Assembly: GCA_028284445.1 (NCBI GenBank)
Contig: JANQRS010000036.1
Location: 62,001-126,000, forward strand
Origin: Calditrichia bacterium
GTDB taxonomy: Bacteria; Calditrichota; Calditrichia; RBG-13-44-9; J075
Length of the DNA stretch: 64,000 bases
Direction of reading: 5' to 3'
In this document: piece by piece, positions 45,363 through 56,500 of the stretch
How positions within the stretch are numbered: position 1 is the first letter of the stretch
How the letters are laid out: each line of letters opens with the position of its first letter
Position numbers and translations under genes: made by a program
The notes under the pieces: generated by a model
The model's database searches: none
Seen by the model: only the letters and a program-made list of their open reading frames with translations
What the model was told of the DNA's origin: nothing

Positions 45363-48300
45363 ATGATCAGGAATCAGTATTGGTTCTATAAATTTGTGCT
45401 TGTGACGGGCATAACTTTGGTGTTGACAACACTTACTGTCGCTCAGGAATTGCAACCCTACGTACCATTTGACCTACGCGGCAACCAGCAGTTTGAATAC
45501 GAAGGCTTGCATGATGCAAATAATATCCGAACGATGTTTTTTAACTTTGGAATGGTTGGCAACTATCCGCGCAGTCCGCTAACGGTCGACCTCAGCGTCT
45601 TTCACTCAGTCGAGGTGCCCAAGGGATCGAACGAGAACTACAGCGATGGCATTACGCCATTTGTGCTGGCCAAAATTGTGCAGCGCAACGGCAGCGACGC
45701 CTACATCATGATTACCGGATTTCGCGAACGGCAGGGAGATAGTCCATTCTTCAATCGCAAAATGCGTTTGGAGCCGCGTCCTGGCTATGCACAGGCAGAT
45801 CCGACAATCAACCAGGCGCTGTCTCCGGCAATTAGCAACGATCCGCGAACCTGGCCGGATCAATGGATCGACAAACTTGATGACCCGGATGATCCCGGTT
45901 GGAGTGGTTCCTGGAATGGCTATTTCGGAAAACGCATTACTGCTGATCAGGAAAGTTACGTTGTCTATGACGACCAATATTACGATGGCTGGGATTTTTT
46001 CCCGGACACGCGAGATGAAGGCGAAGATCCGCTGAGACGCCGGCGAGGATTGGGGTTGCGGGTTGCCCAACGCGGTTTGCAGTGGGCAAACCCGCAGGCC
46101 GGTAACGTTATTTATTGGGTTTACGATATCACCAATGAAGGAACGATTGACTATATAGATAACGTCATCTTCGGCCTCTATATGGATTCCGGGGTCGGCG
46201 GCTCGGCAATTGGTCTCGATGGCATACCAGAATCTGACGATGACAATGCTTTCTTTGACCGGGAAGCCGGTCTGAACCTGGTCTATACCTGGGATACCAA
46301 TGGCAACGGTTTTCAGGGACCAACCGGATATTTGGGCTATTCTTATATGGAAACCCCGGGGAATCCCTTCGACGGTATTGATAATGATGAGAACGGGATT
46401 GTCGACGAACAGCGTGATGGCGGCCCGGGCATCATGCTCGAAGGGCAAGATGCCATTCGTGCCTATGTAGAAAGCAACTTTGATCTGGAACAATTTGAAA
46501 GCTTCTTTGGATCACTCGAGAGCCGTCCGGCTTTTCGTGAAGGTATTTGGTGGACCGGTGACGAAGACATGGACTGGGTCGCCGAGTTCGACGACACCGG
46601 TGGCGACGGCATCTTTGAAAGCGGTGATACCGGTGAAGGTGATGGCATACCAACTGCGGGAGAATCGAATTTCGATGCCACCGATGTTGATGAATCGGAC
46701 CAGATTGGACTCACAGGCTTTAAGATGAACCGTCTGCGTCCCGGAACCGGATCAACTTCTACGGAAACGGACAATATTGTCTTTTTTGATAACGGTCAGG
46801 AATGGCCAAAGCGCCTCTATGAATTTTTTACCACCGGTGCCCGCTTTGATGATCCACTGGTTGAAAACTATAATATCGGTTTCCTCTTTGCTTCCGGACC
46901 GTTTCAGCTGAAGGCCGGCAAGACAGAGCGATTTAGTCTGGCCCTCGGTTGGGGAAAAAACCTGCGTGAATTGCGAAATACCACCCGCGTTGTACAGCAA
47001 ATCTACAAGGCCAATTATCAGTTTGCGGTACCACCACCGCTGCCGACAGTTGAAGCTTATGCCGGAGATGGTTTTGTTACGCTTAGCTGGGATGACAAGG
47101 CGGAGCGGGCCTTCGACCCGGTGACGAATCGCAATGATTTTCAGGGATATCGGATTTACCGCAGCACAGATCCGGCCTTCCTGGACCCGAGGGTGATCCT
47201 GACTGGCACCGGCTCCCAGCCAATTGGAAACGGCCGGCCAATCGCCCAATTCGATAAAGTTGATAACTACGAAGGGTTCAGCGAGACGACGGTAGAAGGC
47301 GTGGCCTATTTCCTTGGAGAAAACAGCGGATTGCAGCATACCTTTGTTGATACGGATGTCGAGAATGGGCAGCTTTATTATTATGCTGTTACTGCCTACG
47401 ATACCGGCACGGATTCGATCTTCATTTATCCTTCGGAAAATGCCATCACCGTCAGCCAGACCTTGCGCGGCGGCCTTATTCTACCCAGCAATGTCGCAAC
47501 GGCTAGGCCCAATCCACCGACAATAGGCTATACGCCTGCGGAAACGGATGATGTGCAGCAGGTTGCTGGTCGCGGTGTCGGTTCGGTGACAGTCAACGTG
47601 GTCAACCCGACGCGTGTGCCGGATGATCATACTTTCGAAATTCGTTTCAACGGTTCAGCGGACAGCGTTCGCGCTAGCAGCTACGAACTGCATAACGTTA
47701 CCACCGGTGATACGCTCTTTTTATTCGGGCAAGATTTCACTGGTGAGGGCCGTGGTCCGGTCGGCAGCGGACTGCTGCCAATAGTAGAATCCGCACCCAC
47801 GCTTTTGTTCGATGAGGATGCCAGCGGATTCCAAGAGGGAAGCGCCTTCAACGCCTCGCTGGCCTATCGCTATGCACCGGCCTTGCCGATCACCCTGCGC
47901 CGCCCGTTTTTCCCAGATGATATCCGTATCGATTTTAGCGACGTGCCGCAAGACACCTCTATTGCCGGCATCGGCGTACCCGCTAAGCCTGCCAATTTTC
48001 GGGTGTTTGCGGAGACCGACAGTGGCGATCAACAGCTGAATTTTCGCTTCCGCGATCTGGACGACAATGGCACTCTGAATCAGCTTGAAGAATACATCGA
48101 GGTAGTTACCTATACCCGTGATCGGCCGACAGTTGCCCGCCCAACCTGGCGGTTTGACTACGATTCAACCGGCCTTGGCGGAAACCCGGTCGTTCCACCG
48201 GCAGCCGGAGACGTATTTTCACTGAAGCTGGATTTGCCCTATGCAGCCGACGATGTCTTCACATTTAATACCGTAGGACAGCGAGTGAATGCCGGGGATC

Positions 48301-48626
48301 TGAACAGCAATGTCCAGAAACCTTATGTGGTTCCCAATCCTTATGTGGCTGCGGCCAGTTTTGAACCCCAGCGATTTGCTGTATCCGGACGAGGAGAACG
48401 GCGTATCGAGTTTCGCGGTTTGCCGGCAAATGCCACAATCCGCATCTTTACCATCGGTGGCGAGCGCGTTCAAACCCTCTTCCATAGCGGGAACATCGTT
48501 GAAGGATTTGTTGCCTGGGACCTGCGCACCAAGGACAATCTCGAAATTGCGCCAGGTCTATATATCTACCATGTGGAGGCGCCGGACAGTGAGCCCTACA
48601 TTGGAAAATTTGCAATTATCAAATGA
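45363..48626 (+). CDS. Large secreted protein with acidic calcium-type loops and T9SS-like end
   Basis: A 1087-residue exported protein of unknown function. A signal peptide (LVTGITLVLTTLTVAQ) is followed by a beta-rich body. A very acidic stretch at about 300-470 contains DNDENGIVDE and repeated D/G/E turns that resemble calcium-binding loops. A fibronectin-III-like domain follows (about 555-690, PTVEAYAGDGFVTLSW), and the C-terminal domain contains VVPNPYVAAASF and ends in YIGKFAIIK like the sorting/FlgD-like family. It lies between the TonB receptor and the PorV-like gene (gaps of 21 and 10 bases). It may be the surface partner of the receptor in place of SusD, but no similarity to SusD is seen. 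Confidence 0.75.
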   Translation: MIRNQYWFYKFVLVTGITLVLTTLTVAQELQPYVPFDLRGNQQFEYEGLHDANNIRTMFFNFGMVGNYPRSPLTVDLSVFHSVEVPKGSNENYSDGITPFVLAKIVQRNGSDAYIMITGFRERQGDSPFFNRKMRLEPRPGYAQADPTINQALSPAISNDPRTWPDQWIDKLDDPDDPGWSGSWNGYFGKRITADQESYVVYDDQYYDGWDFFPDTRDEGEDPLRRRRGLGLRVAQRGLQWANPQAGNVIYWVYDITNEGTIDYIDNVIFGLYMDSGVGGSAIGLDGIPESDDDNAFFDREAGLNLVYTWDTNGNGFQGPTGYLGYSYMETPGNPFDGIDNDENGIVDEQRDGGPGIMLEGQDAIRAYVESNFDLEQFESFFGSLESRPAFREGIWWTGDEDMDWVAEFDDTGGDGIFESGDTGEGDGIPTAGESNFDATDVDESDQIGLTGFKMNRLRPGTGSTSTETDNIVFFDNGQEWPKRLYEFFTTGARFDDPLVENYNIGFLFASGPFQLKAGKTERFSLALGWGKNLRELRNTTRVVQQIYKANYQFAVPPPLPTVEAYAGDGFVTLSWDDKAERAFDPVTNRNDFQGYRIYRSTDPAFLDPRVILTGTGSQPIGNGRPIAQFDKVDNYEGFSETTVEGVAYFLGENSGLQHTFVDTDVENGQLYYYAVTAYDTGTDSIFIYPSENAITVSQTLRGGLILPSNVATARPNPPTIGYTPAETDDVQQVAGRGVGSVTVNVVNPTRVPDDHTFEIRFNGSADSVRASSYELHNVTTGDTLFLFGQDFTGEGRGPVGSGLLPIVESAPTLLFDEDASGFQEGSAFNASLAYRYAPALPITLRRPFFPDDIRIDFSDVPQDTSIAGIGVPAKPANFRVFAETDSGDQQLNFRFRDLDDNGTLNQLEEYIEVVTYTRDRPTVARPTWRFDYDSTGLGGNPVVPPAAGDVFSLKLDLPYAADDVFTFNTVGQRVNAGDLNSNVQKPYVVPNPYVAAASFEPQRFAVSGRGERRIEFRGLPANATIRIFTIGGERVQTLFHSGNIVEGFVAWDLRTKDNLEIAPGLYIYHVEAPDSEPYIGKFAIIK

Positions 48627-48636
48627 GAATGCGAAT

Positions 48637-49674
48637 ATGAAAGCATCGACCAGCACCGGGATAACCGGTTTGACGTTTGCAGTCTTCATGCTCTTCCTTT
48701 GCCTGGCCCAACCGCAGTTGATGGCCCAAAGCAAGGCAGGGACGACGGTGGGGCAATTCTTGAAAATTGGTCCAAGTGCCCGCAATGCGGCGATTGGCAG
48801 TGCCAGCGCCTCGCTCAGTGGAGAGGCAATTGCCTCGTTTTATAATCCGGCAAGCCTTGGACGCCTGAATAATTTGCAACTGCAGTTTACCCACAGTGAA
48901 TGGCTGGCTGATATCGATTACAATTACCTGATTACCGGAATACCGGTTGGTGGTCTCGGGACCTTCGCCCTGCAATTGATCTCCCTGAATTCAGGGGAGA
49001 TTGATGTCCGAACGGTAGATCAGCCGCTCGGGACTGGTGAACGATACAGCGTAACAAATTTCGCCCTGGGCGTCGCTTACGGCAAGATGATCACAGAACG
49101 AGTGGCTATTGGCTTTCAGTTGAACTATCTGCGCGAAACCATCTGGCATAGCAGCTTGCAGGCCTTTGGGCTCAATTTTGGTGTGCAGTATCGCTTATGG
49201 GAAGGCGGTCCGGTTTTTGGGGCTGCAATTTCTAACTTTGGACCTCGCACCGGATATAGCGGCCGTGACCTTTTTGTCGATTATGATCTGGATACCGGAA
49301 TTGCCGGAGACAACGATCGATTGCCTGCGGAATTTCGGACTGATCGTTTTGCCTTACCCACGGCCTTTCGGGCGGCATTGTCTTATGCAATTGCCTTTGA
49401 CGATAACAACAGTATTCTCCTGGCTGCCGAGGCGCTGCATCCGAATGACAATACCGAAAGTATCAATGCTGGTGCGGAGTGGAAAGTGCTTGGTCGATTC
49501 TTCCTAAGGGCCGGTTACCGTAATTTGCTTTTGGAAGATTTGGAGGGCGGTTTAACGTTCGGCGGCGGCCTGCATGCTGAACTGGGCGGCAGGCTCCTCA
49601 GTATGGATTACGCCTGGGGAGACTATGGCCTCTTGAATGAAACTCAATGGTTTACACTCGGATTTCAGTTCTAA
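48637..49674 (+). CDS. PorV/PorQ-family outer-membrane protein
   Basis: A 345-residue exported protein starting at ATG 48637; a longer frame upstream lies inside the previous gene. After the signal peptide (LFLCLAQPQLMAQ) the family signature appears: FLKIGPSARNAAIGSASASL and SFYNPASLG, and then barrel strands to the final aromatic WFTLGFQF. Family members are outer-membrane barrels related to FadL; PorV acts as a shuttle for type IX secretion substrates. Several such substrates are encoded here, so this copy may serve the preceding 1087-residue protein. Confidence 0.85.
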   Translation: MKASTSTGITGLTFAVFMLFLCLAQPQLMAQSKAGTTVGQFLKIGPSARNAAIGSASASLSGEAIASFYNPASLGRLNNLQLQFTHSEWLADIDYNYLITGIPVGGLGTFALQLISLNSGEIDVRTVDQPLGTGERYSVTNFALGVAYGKMITERVAIGFQLNYLRETIWHSSLQAFGLNFGVQYRLWEGGPVFGAAISNFGPRTGYSGRDLFVDYDLDTGIAGDNDRLPAEFRTDRFALPTAFRAALSYAIAFDDNNSILLAAEALHPNDNTESINAGAEWKVLGRFFLRAGYRNLLLEDLEGGLTFGGGLHAELGGRLLSMDYAWGDYGLLNETQWFTLGFQF

Positions 49675-49688
49675 GCGGAGATTTGTGT

Positions 49689-52103
49689 TTGGATATACAT
49701 CGTTTTTACCCTCGATTTGAATGCGACTATGGATATTTTACGGAAGATGGCTACGAATATGTGATTACGAGGCCGGACACACCACGTCCCTGGGCGAATA
49801 TCATCTGCAATGGTGATTTTGGCCTCGCAATCACTCAAGCCGGAGGTGGATTTTCCTGGCGCACGCATGTGTCAATGAATCGCCTTACTCGCTGGCAGCA
49901 AGATCTGATTCGCGACGATTGGGGAAAGTGGCTATATCTTCGGGACCTGGATAGTGGTGATTTGCGCTCACTGGCCTATCAGCCGATGCAGGCTGCTTAC
50001 GATCATTATGAAGTGCGTCATGGGCTGGGGTATTCCCGCTTCATCCAGAATTTTGACAATGTTGAATCCGATTGGCATATTTTCGCCGCTTGCCAAGATC
50101 CTGTTGAAATCTGGATGGTGACACTTCGCAACAAGAGTAACAAACCACGCCGTTTCCAGTTGACGTCCTACTTCGAGTGGAATCTCGGGGCAGCTCCAGA
50201 TAACCATCGTGAATTTCATAAGCTTTTTATTGATACCAGCTACATCGAGGAAATCAATACGCTTGCTGCTACGAAGCTGGTTTGGGAAGTGCCGACGGAA
50301 CGCGGCCATTGGAATACCGATTGGCCTTATGTCGCCTTTCATACCAGCAGCATCAAACCGCAAGGCTGGGATACGTCGAAGGATCATCTGCTTGGCCGGC
50401 ATGGCGGCTTCCATAATCCCAAGGGAATTCGTGCCGGTCATTTCACCGGTCAAAGCGGACGTTTCCAGGATGCTGCTGCCTCCCTTGCCCCGGTGGTAAG
50501 CCTTGCCCCGGGAGAAGAGCAAACGGTCGTGATGTTGCTTGGCCAGGTTGATAAAACCGCTGACTTTTCCCATGCTGAAGTGAAGGCGCTTGTCGAGAAA
50601 TACAACACGCCTGTTGCCGCTGATGCAGAATTGCGGCGTGTGAAGGATTTTTGGCGGGAGTTAACATCGCGAGTTCAAGTTGAAACCCCGGACCCGGCTT
50701 TTGATCTCTTAAACAACATATGGTTGAAATATCAATTTTTCTCCGGACATCTTTGGGGCCGTACCGGCTATTATCAGCAATCCGGCGCCTTTGGCTACCG
50801 CGATCAGCTACAAACCAGCCAGGCGTGGTTGCCTCATGAGCCGGCGAAGATGCTCGAGCAGGCGAAGCTGAATGCACGCCATCAATTTGCAAAGGGAACC
50901 GTCTTGCACTGGTGGCATCCGCTGACCGATACCGGCTTGGTGACCGATATGACCGACGATTTGCTCTGGCTGCCGTATATGTTGCTGGCGTATTTCCGCG
51001 AGGTCGGGAATTATGATGCCCTTCTTGACGAGGTGCCTTTTTATGATGAAGGCTCCGGCAGCTTGCAGGAGCATTGTATCCGGGCGATAGACGTGGTGCT
51101 GGGCAGGTTTAGCAAGCGTGGCCTGCCCCTGATTGGCGCTGGTGACTGGTGCGACGGCTTCAGCGCTGTCGGGCTCGACTGGCAGGGAGAAAGTATCTGG
51201 CTCGGGATGTTCCTTTACGATATCCTCAATCACTGGTCAGACATCCTGACCAGCAAGAGCCCGGCCGCACAGGCGGACATCGGACAGCGATATCGCGACC
51301 GGGCGAGCCAACTGAAATCGGCCCTGAATGAACATGCCTGGAACGGAAAGTGGTATATCTGCGCCACAAAAGACGACGGCACGCCGATGGGCGATCCATC
51401 CCAGGATGAGAATAAAATCTATCTGAACTCGCAGACCTGGGCAATCATGAGCGGAGTGGCTGGCAATGAGCGCCAGCAGATCGCGGCAGAAGCAATTCTG
51501 ACACACCTCGAGGGCGACAATGGCACAATGCTCTTTCAGCCCGGCTACAGCCGTCCGGATAAATATATCGGCTATATTACCCGCTATGCACCGGGACTGC
51601 GGGAAAATGGCGGCGTTTATACGCATGCTGCGACCTGGAGCGTGAAGACTTTTGCACAGCTCAAACGTCCGCAGGATGCAATGCGACTTTTCAATAAATT
51701 GAATCCCATTCTTCAGGCGCAAAAGGATATTCACCGCTACATGGCCGAACCCTATGTACTGCCGGGCAACATCGACGGGAAGGACTCGCCGTATTACGGC
51801 CGTGCCGGTTGGACCTGGTATACCGGATCTGCTGGCTGGTTGTTTATGATTGCCCTGGAGTCGCTATGTGGAATACGTGCAACGCCGGATGGTCTGCTCG
51901 TGGAACCCTGTTTGCCGCCGGAGTGGAAAGGCTTGAAAGTAAAGCGTCGTTTCCGCGGAGCAGTCTACCAAATCGAGATACAAAATTCGGCTGCTGCAAA
52001 TCCTGCTGTGCGCAACATTCGCCTGAATGACCTAACAATTGACGGAAACCTGATTCCGCCGCAGCCACCGGGGTATTATAACGTGCTGGCAGTGATGGAA
52101 TAA
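49689..52103 (+). CDS. GH94 family phosphorylase (cellobiose phosphorylase-like)
   Basis: An enzyme of 804 residues that should split a beta-glucosidic bond with phosphate to give glucose 1-phosphate. It has the N-terminal beta-sandwich opening (DYGYFTEDGYEYVITRPDTP) and an (alpha/alpha)6 barrel with HWWHPLTDTGLVTDMTDDLLW. The acid Asp lies in LIGAGDWCDGF, where most relatives have DWND, and the C-terminal phosphate-binding region WKTY/TGSAGW is present. No signal peptide is visible, so it is cytoplasmic and would use the importer's product. The start is TTG 49689, with GGAGA seven bases upstream. Length fits cellobiose or related disaccharide phosphorylases better than the roughly 1,000-residue 1,2-beta-oligoglucan phosphorylases; specificity is open. 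Confidence 0.88.
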   Translation: MDIHRFYPRFECDYGYFTEDGYEYVITRPDTPRPWANIICNGDFGLAITQAGGGFSWRTHVSMNRLTRWQQDLIRDDWGKWLYLRDLDSGDLRSLAYQPMQAAYDHYEVRHGLGYSRFIQNFDNVESDWHIFAACQDPVEIWMVTLRNKSNKPRRFQLTSYFEWNLGAAPDNHREFHKLFIDTSYIEEINTLAATKLVWEVPTERGHWNTDWPYVAFHTSSIKPQGWDTSKDHLLGRHGGFHNPKGIRAGHFTGQSGRFQDAAASLAPVVSLAPGEEQTVVMLLGQVDKTADFSHAEVKALVEKYNTPVAADAELRRVKDFWRELTSRVQVETPDPAFDLLNNIWLKYQFFSGHLWGRTGYYQQSGAFGYRDQLQTSQAWLPHEPAKMLEQAKLNARHQFAKGTVLHWWHPLTDTGLVTDMTDDLLWLPYMLLAYFREVGNYDALLDEVPFYDEGSGSLQEHCIRAIDVVLGRFSKRGLPLIGAGDWCDGFSAVGLDWQGESIWLGMFLYDILNHWSDILTSKSPAAQADIGQRYRDRASQLKSALNEHAWNGKWYICATKDDGTPMGDPSQDENKIYLNSQTWAIMSGVAGNERQQIAAEAILTHLEGDNGTMLFQPGYSRPDKYIGYITRYAPGLRENGGVYTHAATWSVKTFAQLKRPQDAMRLFNKLNPILQAQKDIHRYMAEPYVLPGNIDGKDSPYYGRAGWTWYTGSAGWLFMIALESLCGIRATPDGLLVEPCLPPEWKGLKVKRRFRGAVYQIEIQNSAAANPAVRNIRLNDLTIDGNLIPPQPPGYYNVLAVME

Positions 52104-52178
52104 TCCCTTTGAATTGACGGGCTCACCAACTCATTTAATGCTGCGGCAACCTGATTAAACAGACAAGGAAATGGTTCG

Positions 52179-53552
52179 ATGAAAACCATGATATTTTTAC
52201 TATCCGCCTGGATAGTTCTCGGCCTCGCATGTACCGGAGGGGAAACACAAGTTGATGAGAAAACATCGTTATCCGCAGAGGATATGGCATTTCTTGACGA
52301 TCTCCAGTATCACACTTTTCAATTTTTTATCAATGAGATCAATCCGGAAAATGGTTTGGTAAAAGATCGTTCAACGGCGGACTCACCAAGCAGTATTGCC
52401 GCAGTGGGGTTTGCCTTACCGGTTTGGGCGATTGGTGCTGAACGCGGATGGATTTCGAAGGATCGGGCGCGCGAGCTGACTTTGACTTGTATGCGCTATT
52501 TTTGGAACTCTCCCCAGGGAACCGAACCGCTTGCTACAGGCTACAAGGGTTTCTACTATCACTTCATTGACATGAAAAACGGGCAACGTGTTTGGAATTG
52601 TGAATTGTCGACGATAGATACAGCCTGGTTGCTGGCTGGCGTACGTTTTGCCAGCCAGTATTACAGCGGTTCTTCGGAGCAGGACAGCGAAATACGCGCC
52701 CTGGCGGACTCGCTTACCTTCCGGGTTGATTGGAGTTTCTTTACCCGCCCGGATACCATGAACCATCCGGGAAGCGTCACAATGAGTTGGCGGCCGGAAC
52801 GTGGCTGGAGCCCGGTTGGATGGGTTGGGTATAACGAGGCGCTGTACCTCTACATCCTGGCTGCCGGCAGCGGTTATAAAGACGCCGCCCGCGGATACGA
52901 ACAATGGTTAAGCCACTACCAGTGGAAAGAACCATATCCCGGTTTGGGGCATGCGGCATTTCCGCCGCTGTTTGGCCATCAATACTCACATATTTTTGTT
53001 GACTTCCGAGGCTTACAGGACCGCTATATGCGTGACAGAGGGATTGATTACTTTGAGAATTCACGACGAGCCTTGCTGGCGCAACGCCGCTATGCAGTTG
53101 ACAATCCGATGCAGTGGGTTGGATATGAATCTCTGGTTTGGGGATTAACGGCATGTGATGGTCCAGGTGTGCAGCATTCTACTGAAGAGCGGCAATTCAG
53201 AGGGTATTCAGCGCGCGGTGCCACAGGGCCGGAGGATATTGAATTTGATGATGGTACCATTGCCCCGACGGCAGTTGGTGCAAGCGTGCCCTTTGCACCG
53301 GAACTCGCGGTCGCGACCCTGCGGGAAATCAAAAAGCGCTATGGAAATAAAGGCCTTTGGGGGCCTTACGGTCTTCGGGATGCTTTTAACCCGACGCTCA
53401 ACTGGATCGATAAGGACTACCTGGGAATTGATCAGGGACCCATTGTGTTAATGATTGAGAATTTTCGCAGCGGTATGATTTGGGAATATTGTATGAAAGA
53501 TCCCGTTATCCGCAAGGGCTTACAAGTCCTTGATTTTCAAGCAGCTAAATAG
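52179..53552 (+). CDS. GH144-type glucanase, lipoprotein
   Basis: A 457-residue member of the 'putative glucoamylase' Pfam family, which includes the GH144 endo-beta-1,2-glucanases. The lipoprotein signal (IVLGLACTGG) places it on a membrane facing the periplasm or outside. The (alpha/alpha)6 core shows LQYHTFQFF, GLVKDRSTADSPSSIAAVGFA, WVGYNEALYLYILA, WGLTACDGPG and LGIDQGPIVLMIEN, all shared with the paralogue at 60969. The named role is cutting beta-1,2-glucan to sophorose-type oligosaccharides; other beta-glucans are possible. It follows the GH94 gene by 75 bases. Confidence 0.82.
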   Translation: MKTMIFLLSAWIVLGLACTGGETQVDEKTSLSAEDMAFLDDLQYHTFQFFINEINPENGLVKDRSTADSPSSIAAVGFALPVWAIGAERGWISKDRARELTLTCMRYFWNSPQGTEPLATGYKGFYYHFIDMKNGQRVWNCELSTIDTAWLLAGVRFASQYYSGSSEQDSEIRALADSLTFRVDWSFFTRPDTMNHPGSVTMSWRPERGWSPVGWVGYNEALYLYILAAGSGYKDAARGYEQWLSHYQWKEPYPGLGHAAFPPLFGHQYSHIFVDFRGLQDRYMRDRGIDYFENSRRALLAQRRYAVDNPMQWVGYESLVWGLTACDGPGVQHSTEERQFRGYSARGATGPEDIEFDDGTIAPTAVGASVPFAPELAVATLREIKKRYGNKGLWGPYGLRDAFNPTLNWIDKDYLGIDQGPIVLMIENFRSGMIWEYCMKDPVIRKGLQVLDFQAAK

Positions 53553-53568
53553 AAATCCACTCATAAAG

Positions 53569-56500
53569 ATGGTTGCTATGCGTCGCCAAAGAATCGGCAA
53601 GGGCTGCTTGCTCTGCCTGTTGCTCCTGATGCTCATCTCTGTTCACGGATTCACGCAGGCCGTTAGCCTTAATGACTTCTCTAGTCTTGAGAATTGGGAT
53701 ATCCATCATTCTGAGGCTGTTGCGGTGGAATTGTCCCTGGAACCAGGGAAAGCAGGGGAATGTATTCGCATGGATTTCGATTTCATTGCCGGATCGGGAT
53801 ATGGGGGTATCAATACCATCTTTACCAAGCCGCTACCGGAGAATTTCCAGTTTAGCTTTTGGCTGAAGGCAGAGGCCCCGACCAACAATTTTGAATTCAA
53901 GATCATTGACGAGAGCGGAGAAAATGTCTCCTGGCTGAATCAGCGTAACTTTGACTGGCCACAGGAATGGCAAAAAGTGACCATCAAGAAAAGGCACATT
54001 GAATATGCATGGGGGCCGGATAGATCTCGCGCATTAACTGCGCCCGGGAAGCTGGAATTTATCGTGGCCTCGTCCTCCGGCGGTAAGGGGACGCTTTGGC
54101 TGGACGAGCTGACATTTGAAGCGCTGTCGCCGCCGGATTCAGTTATTCCGCAGCCTATGGTTCAGGCATCTTCTGAAATGACGAAACAAAATGCCATTGA
54201 AATGATTGTTGATGACGATCCTGCTACATTTTGGCAGAGTTCTCCCGAAGACCAGCAGTCAATTGTCCTGGATTTCGGACGGATCTGCAAGTATGGCGGT
54301 TTGGTGATAGATTGGATTGGTGGAGATTTTGCAAGGCAATACTCGGTAGACATTTCCAACGACGGTATGAACTGGGAGCCGGTATATTCCGTAACACGTG
54401 GAGCAGGGGGGCGGAGCCATATTGCAATACCTGAGGGAGAGTCGCAACTAATCAGGTTGAATTTTGAGGAAAGCGGACAGGAGAGGGGGTATGCCATTGG
54501 CAATGTGGCAGTGCGTGATCTATCATTTTCTGCTTCCGGCAATGCCTTTTTCACCGAGGTCGCTGCACATTCACCACGCGGTTATTTCCCTCGCTACCTT
54601 TATGGGGAACAATCCTACTGGACGGTTGTCGGTGTCAACAATGATGAGAAAGAAGCGCTGGTTGGGGAAGATGGATGTGTTGAGGTCGATAAATCCGACT
54701 TTTCGCTTTCTCCGTTTATTTCGCTGGATGGCCAGTTGCGGACCTGGGATGACGGTGAATTAACACAAGAGCTGGCAGGTGATTACCTACCGATCCCCAG
54801 CGTGCGTTGGCAGGTAGATTCTCTGGAATTACGAACTACCGTCTTTGCCGATGGCGATGCAGGAAATTCCCTTCTCTACGTCAAATATACGCTGACGAAC
54901 AACGCCAGCCTTATGAAGTCTGGCAATTTCTACATCGCCCTGCGCCCATTCCAGGTAAATGCGCCCTGGCAGTTCTTAAATTGGCCGGGAGGCACCAGTG
55001 AAATTAATTCCTTTGAGCACAATCATGGCCATGTCCTCGTTAATGAACGCAAGATTGTCTATCCTTTAACCGGTGGCTATGCCTTTGGGGCAACCGAATT
55101 CGACGAAGGCGATATCAGTACCTTTTTGGCAGAAGATCAACTGCCGCCTCGTCAATCGTTGATAGATCATACCGGCTACGCCTCGGCTGCTTTTCAATAT
55201 CCATTTCAATTGCCGGCCGGAGCCAGCAAGACCATATCGTTTGCCATACCATTTTATGAAACAGATCCCTCAGAACTGGATTTAGAGGAAACCGGGACGG
55301 TCGCTTCACGATTGGCATCGGTGAAAACCTTCTGGGAATCCAAAATCAATACCATCAAATTCGATTTGCCGCCTTCTGCGGACCGGATTGTCAATTCGAT
55401 ACGTTCCAATCTCGCCTACATCCTCATTAATCGCGATGGCCCTGGTATTCAACCCGGCTCGCGCAGCTACGAGCGTTCCTGGATTCGTGATGGATCGATG
55501 ACATCATCTGCTTTGCTTAAGCTAGGTGTGCAGGAAGAAGTCCGCGAATTTTTGAGCTGGTATGCGCCCTATCAATTTGAAAGCGGCAAGGTGCCCTGCG
55601 TTGTGGATCGACGGGGGCCGGATCCGGTGCCGGAACATGATAGTCATGGTCAGTTGATTTTCGGCCTGTATCAATATTTCCTTTTCACAAAGGATACAAG
55701 CTTCTTGCAGCAGCACTTTCCATACGTCGTCAAGGCGGTGGACTATATGGATTACCTCATTGCGCAGCGTTCAACCGAAGAATACTTGAGCGGTGATGTT
55801 GAACTGCGTGCCAGATATGGCATTCTTCCCGAATCTATCAGTCATGAAGGCTATTCAGCCAAACCAATGCATTCCTTTTGGGATAACTTCTTCGCCTTAA
55901 AGGGCTATAAGGATGCTATCCAAATTGCAGAAATTTTAGGCGAGTCCGCTTTGGCCGACCGCTTCCGGGAGTCCCGCAATCGTTTCCAGGAGAATCTCTA
56001 TCAGTCGATACAGCGCTCGATCGCCAAGGAAAATATTGATTTTATTCCCGGCTGCGTTGAACTGGGCGACTTTGATGCGACCTCAACGGCGATTGCGATA
56101 TACCCGGGTAATGAACTTCGCAACCTGCCGCAACCTTATGCGCAGAACACCTTTGATCGCTATCTCGACTTTTTCCGCGAGCGCCGTCAAGCAGATTTTG
56201 TTTGGCAGAATTATACGCCCTATGAGGTTCGCTTAATCGGCACTTTCCTTTATCTCGATCAACCGGAGCAGGCGCATGAGCTGATCGATTTCTTCATGCA
56301 ATACCAGCGTCCGGCAACCTGGAATCATTGGGCGGAAGTGGTGCGCAAAGGCTACCGCACGCCGGGATTTATCGGCGATATGCCCCATACCTGGGTAGGG
56401 TCGGATTTCGTGAACGCTGCCCGGGCGATGTTTGTCTACGAAGACGAGCTTGAGGATGCTTTGGTGATAGGTGCTGGCCTCTACCCTGAATGGTTGCAAA

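Noticed and set aside
48310..48636. Longer version of the PorV-like protein
   Set aside because: It lies inside the preceding gene; the signal peptide starts at 48637.
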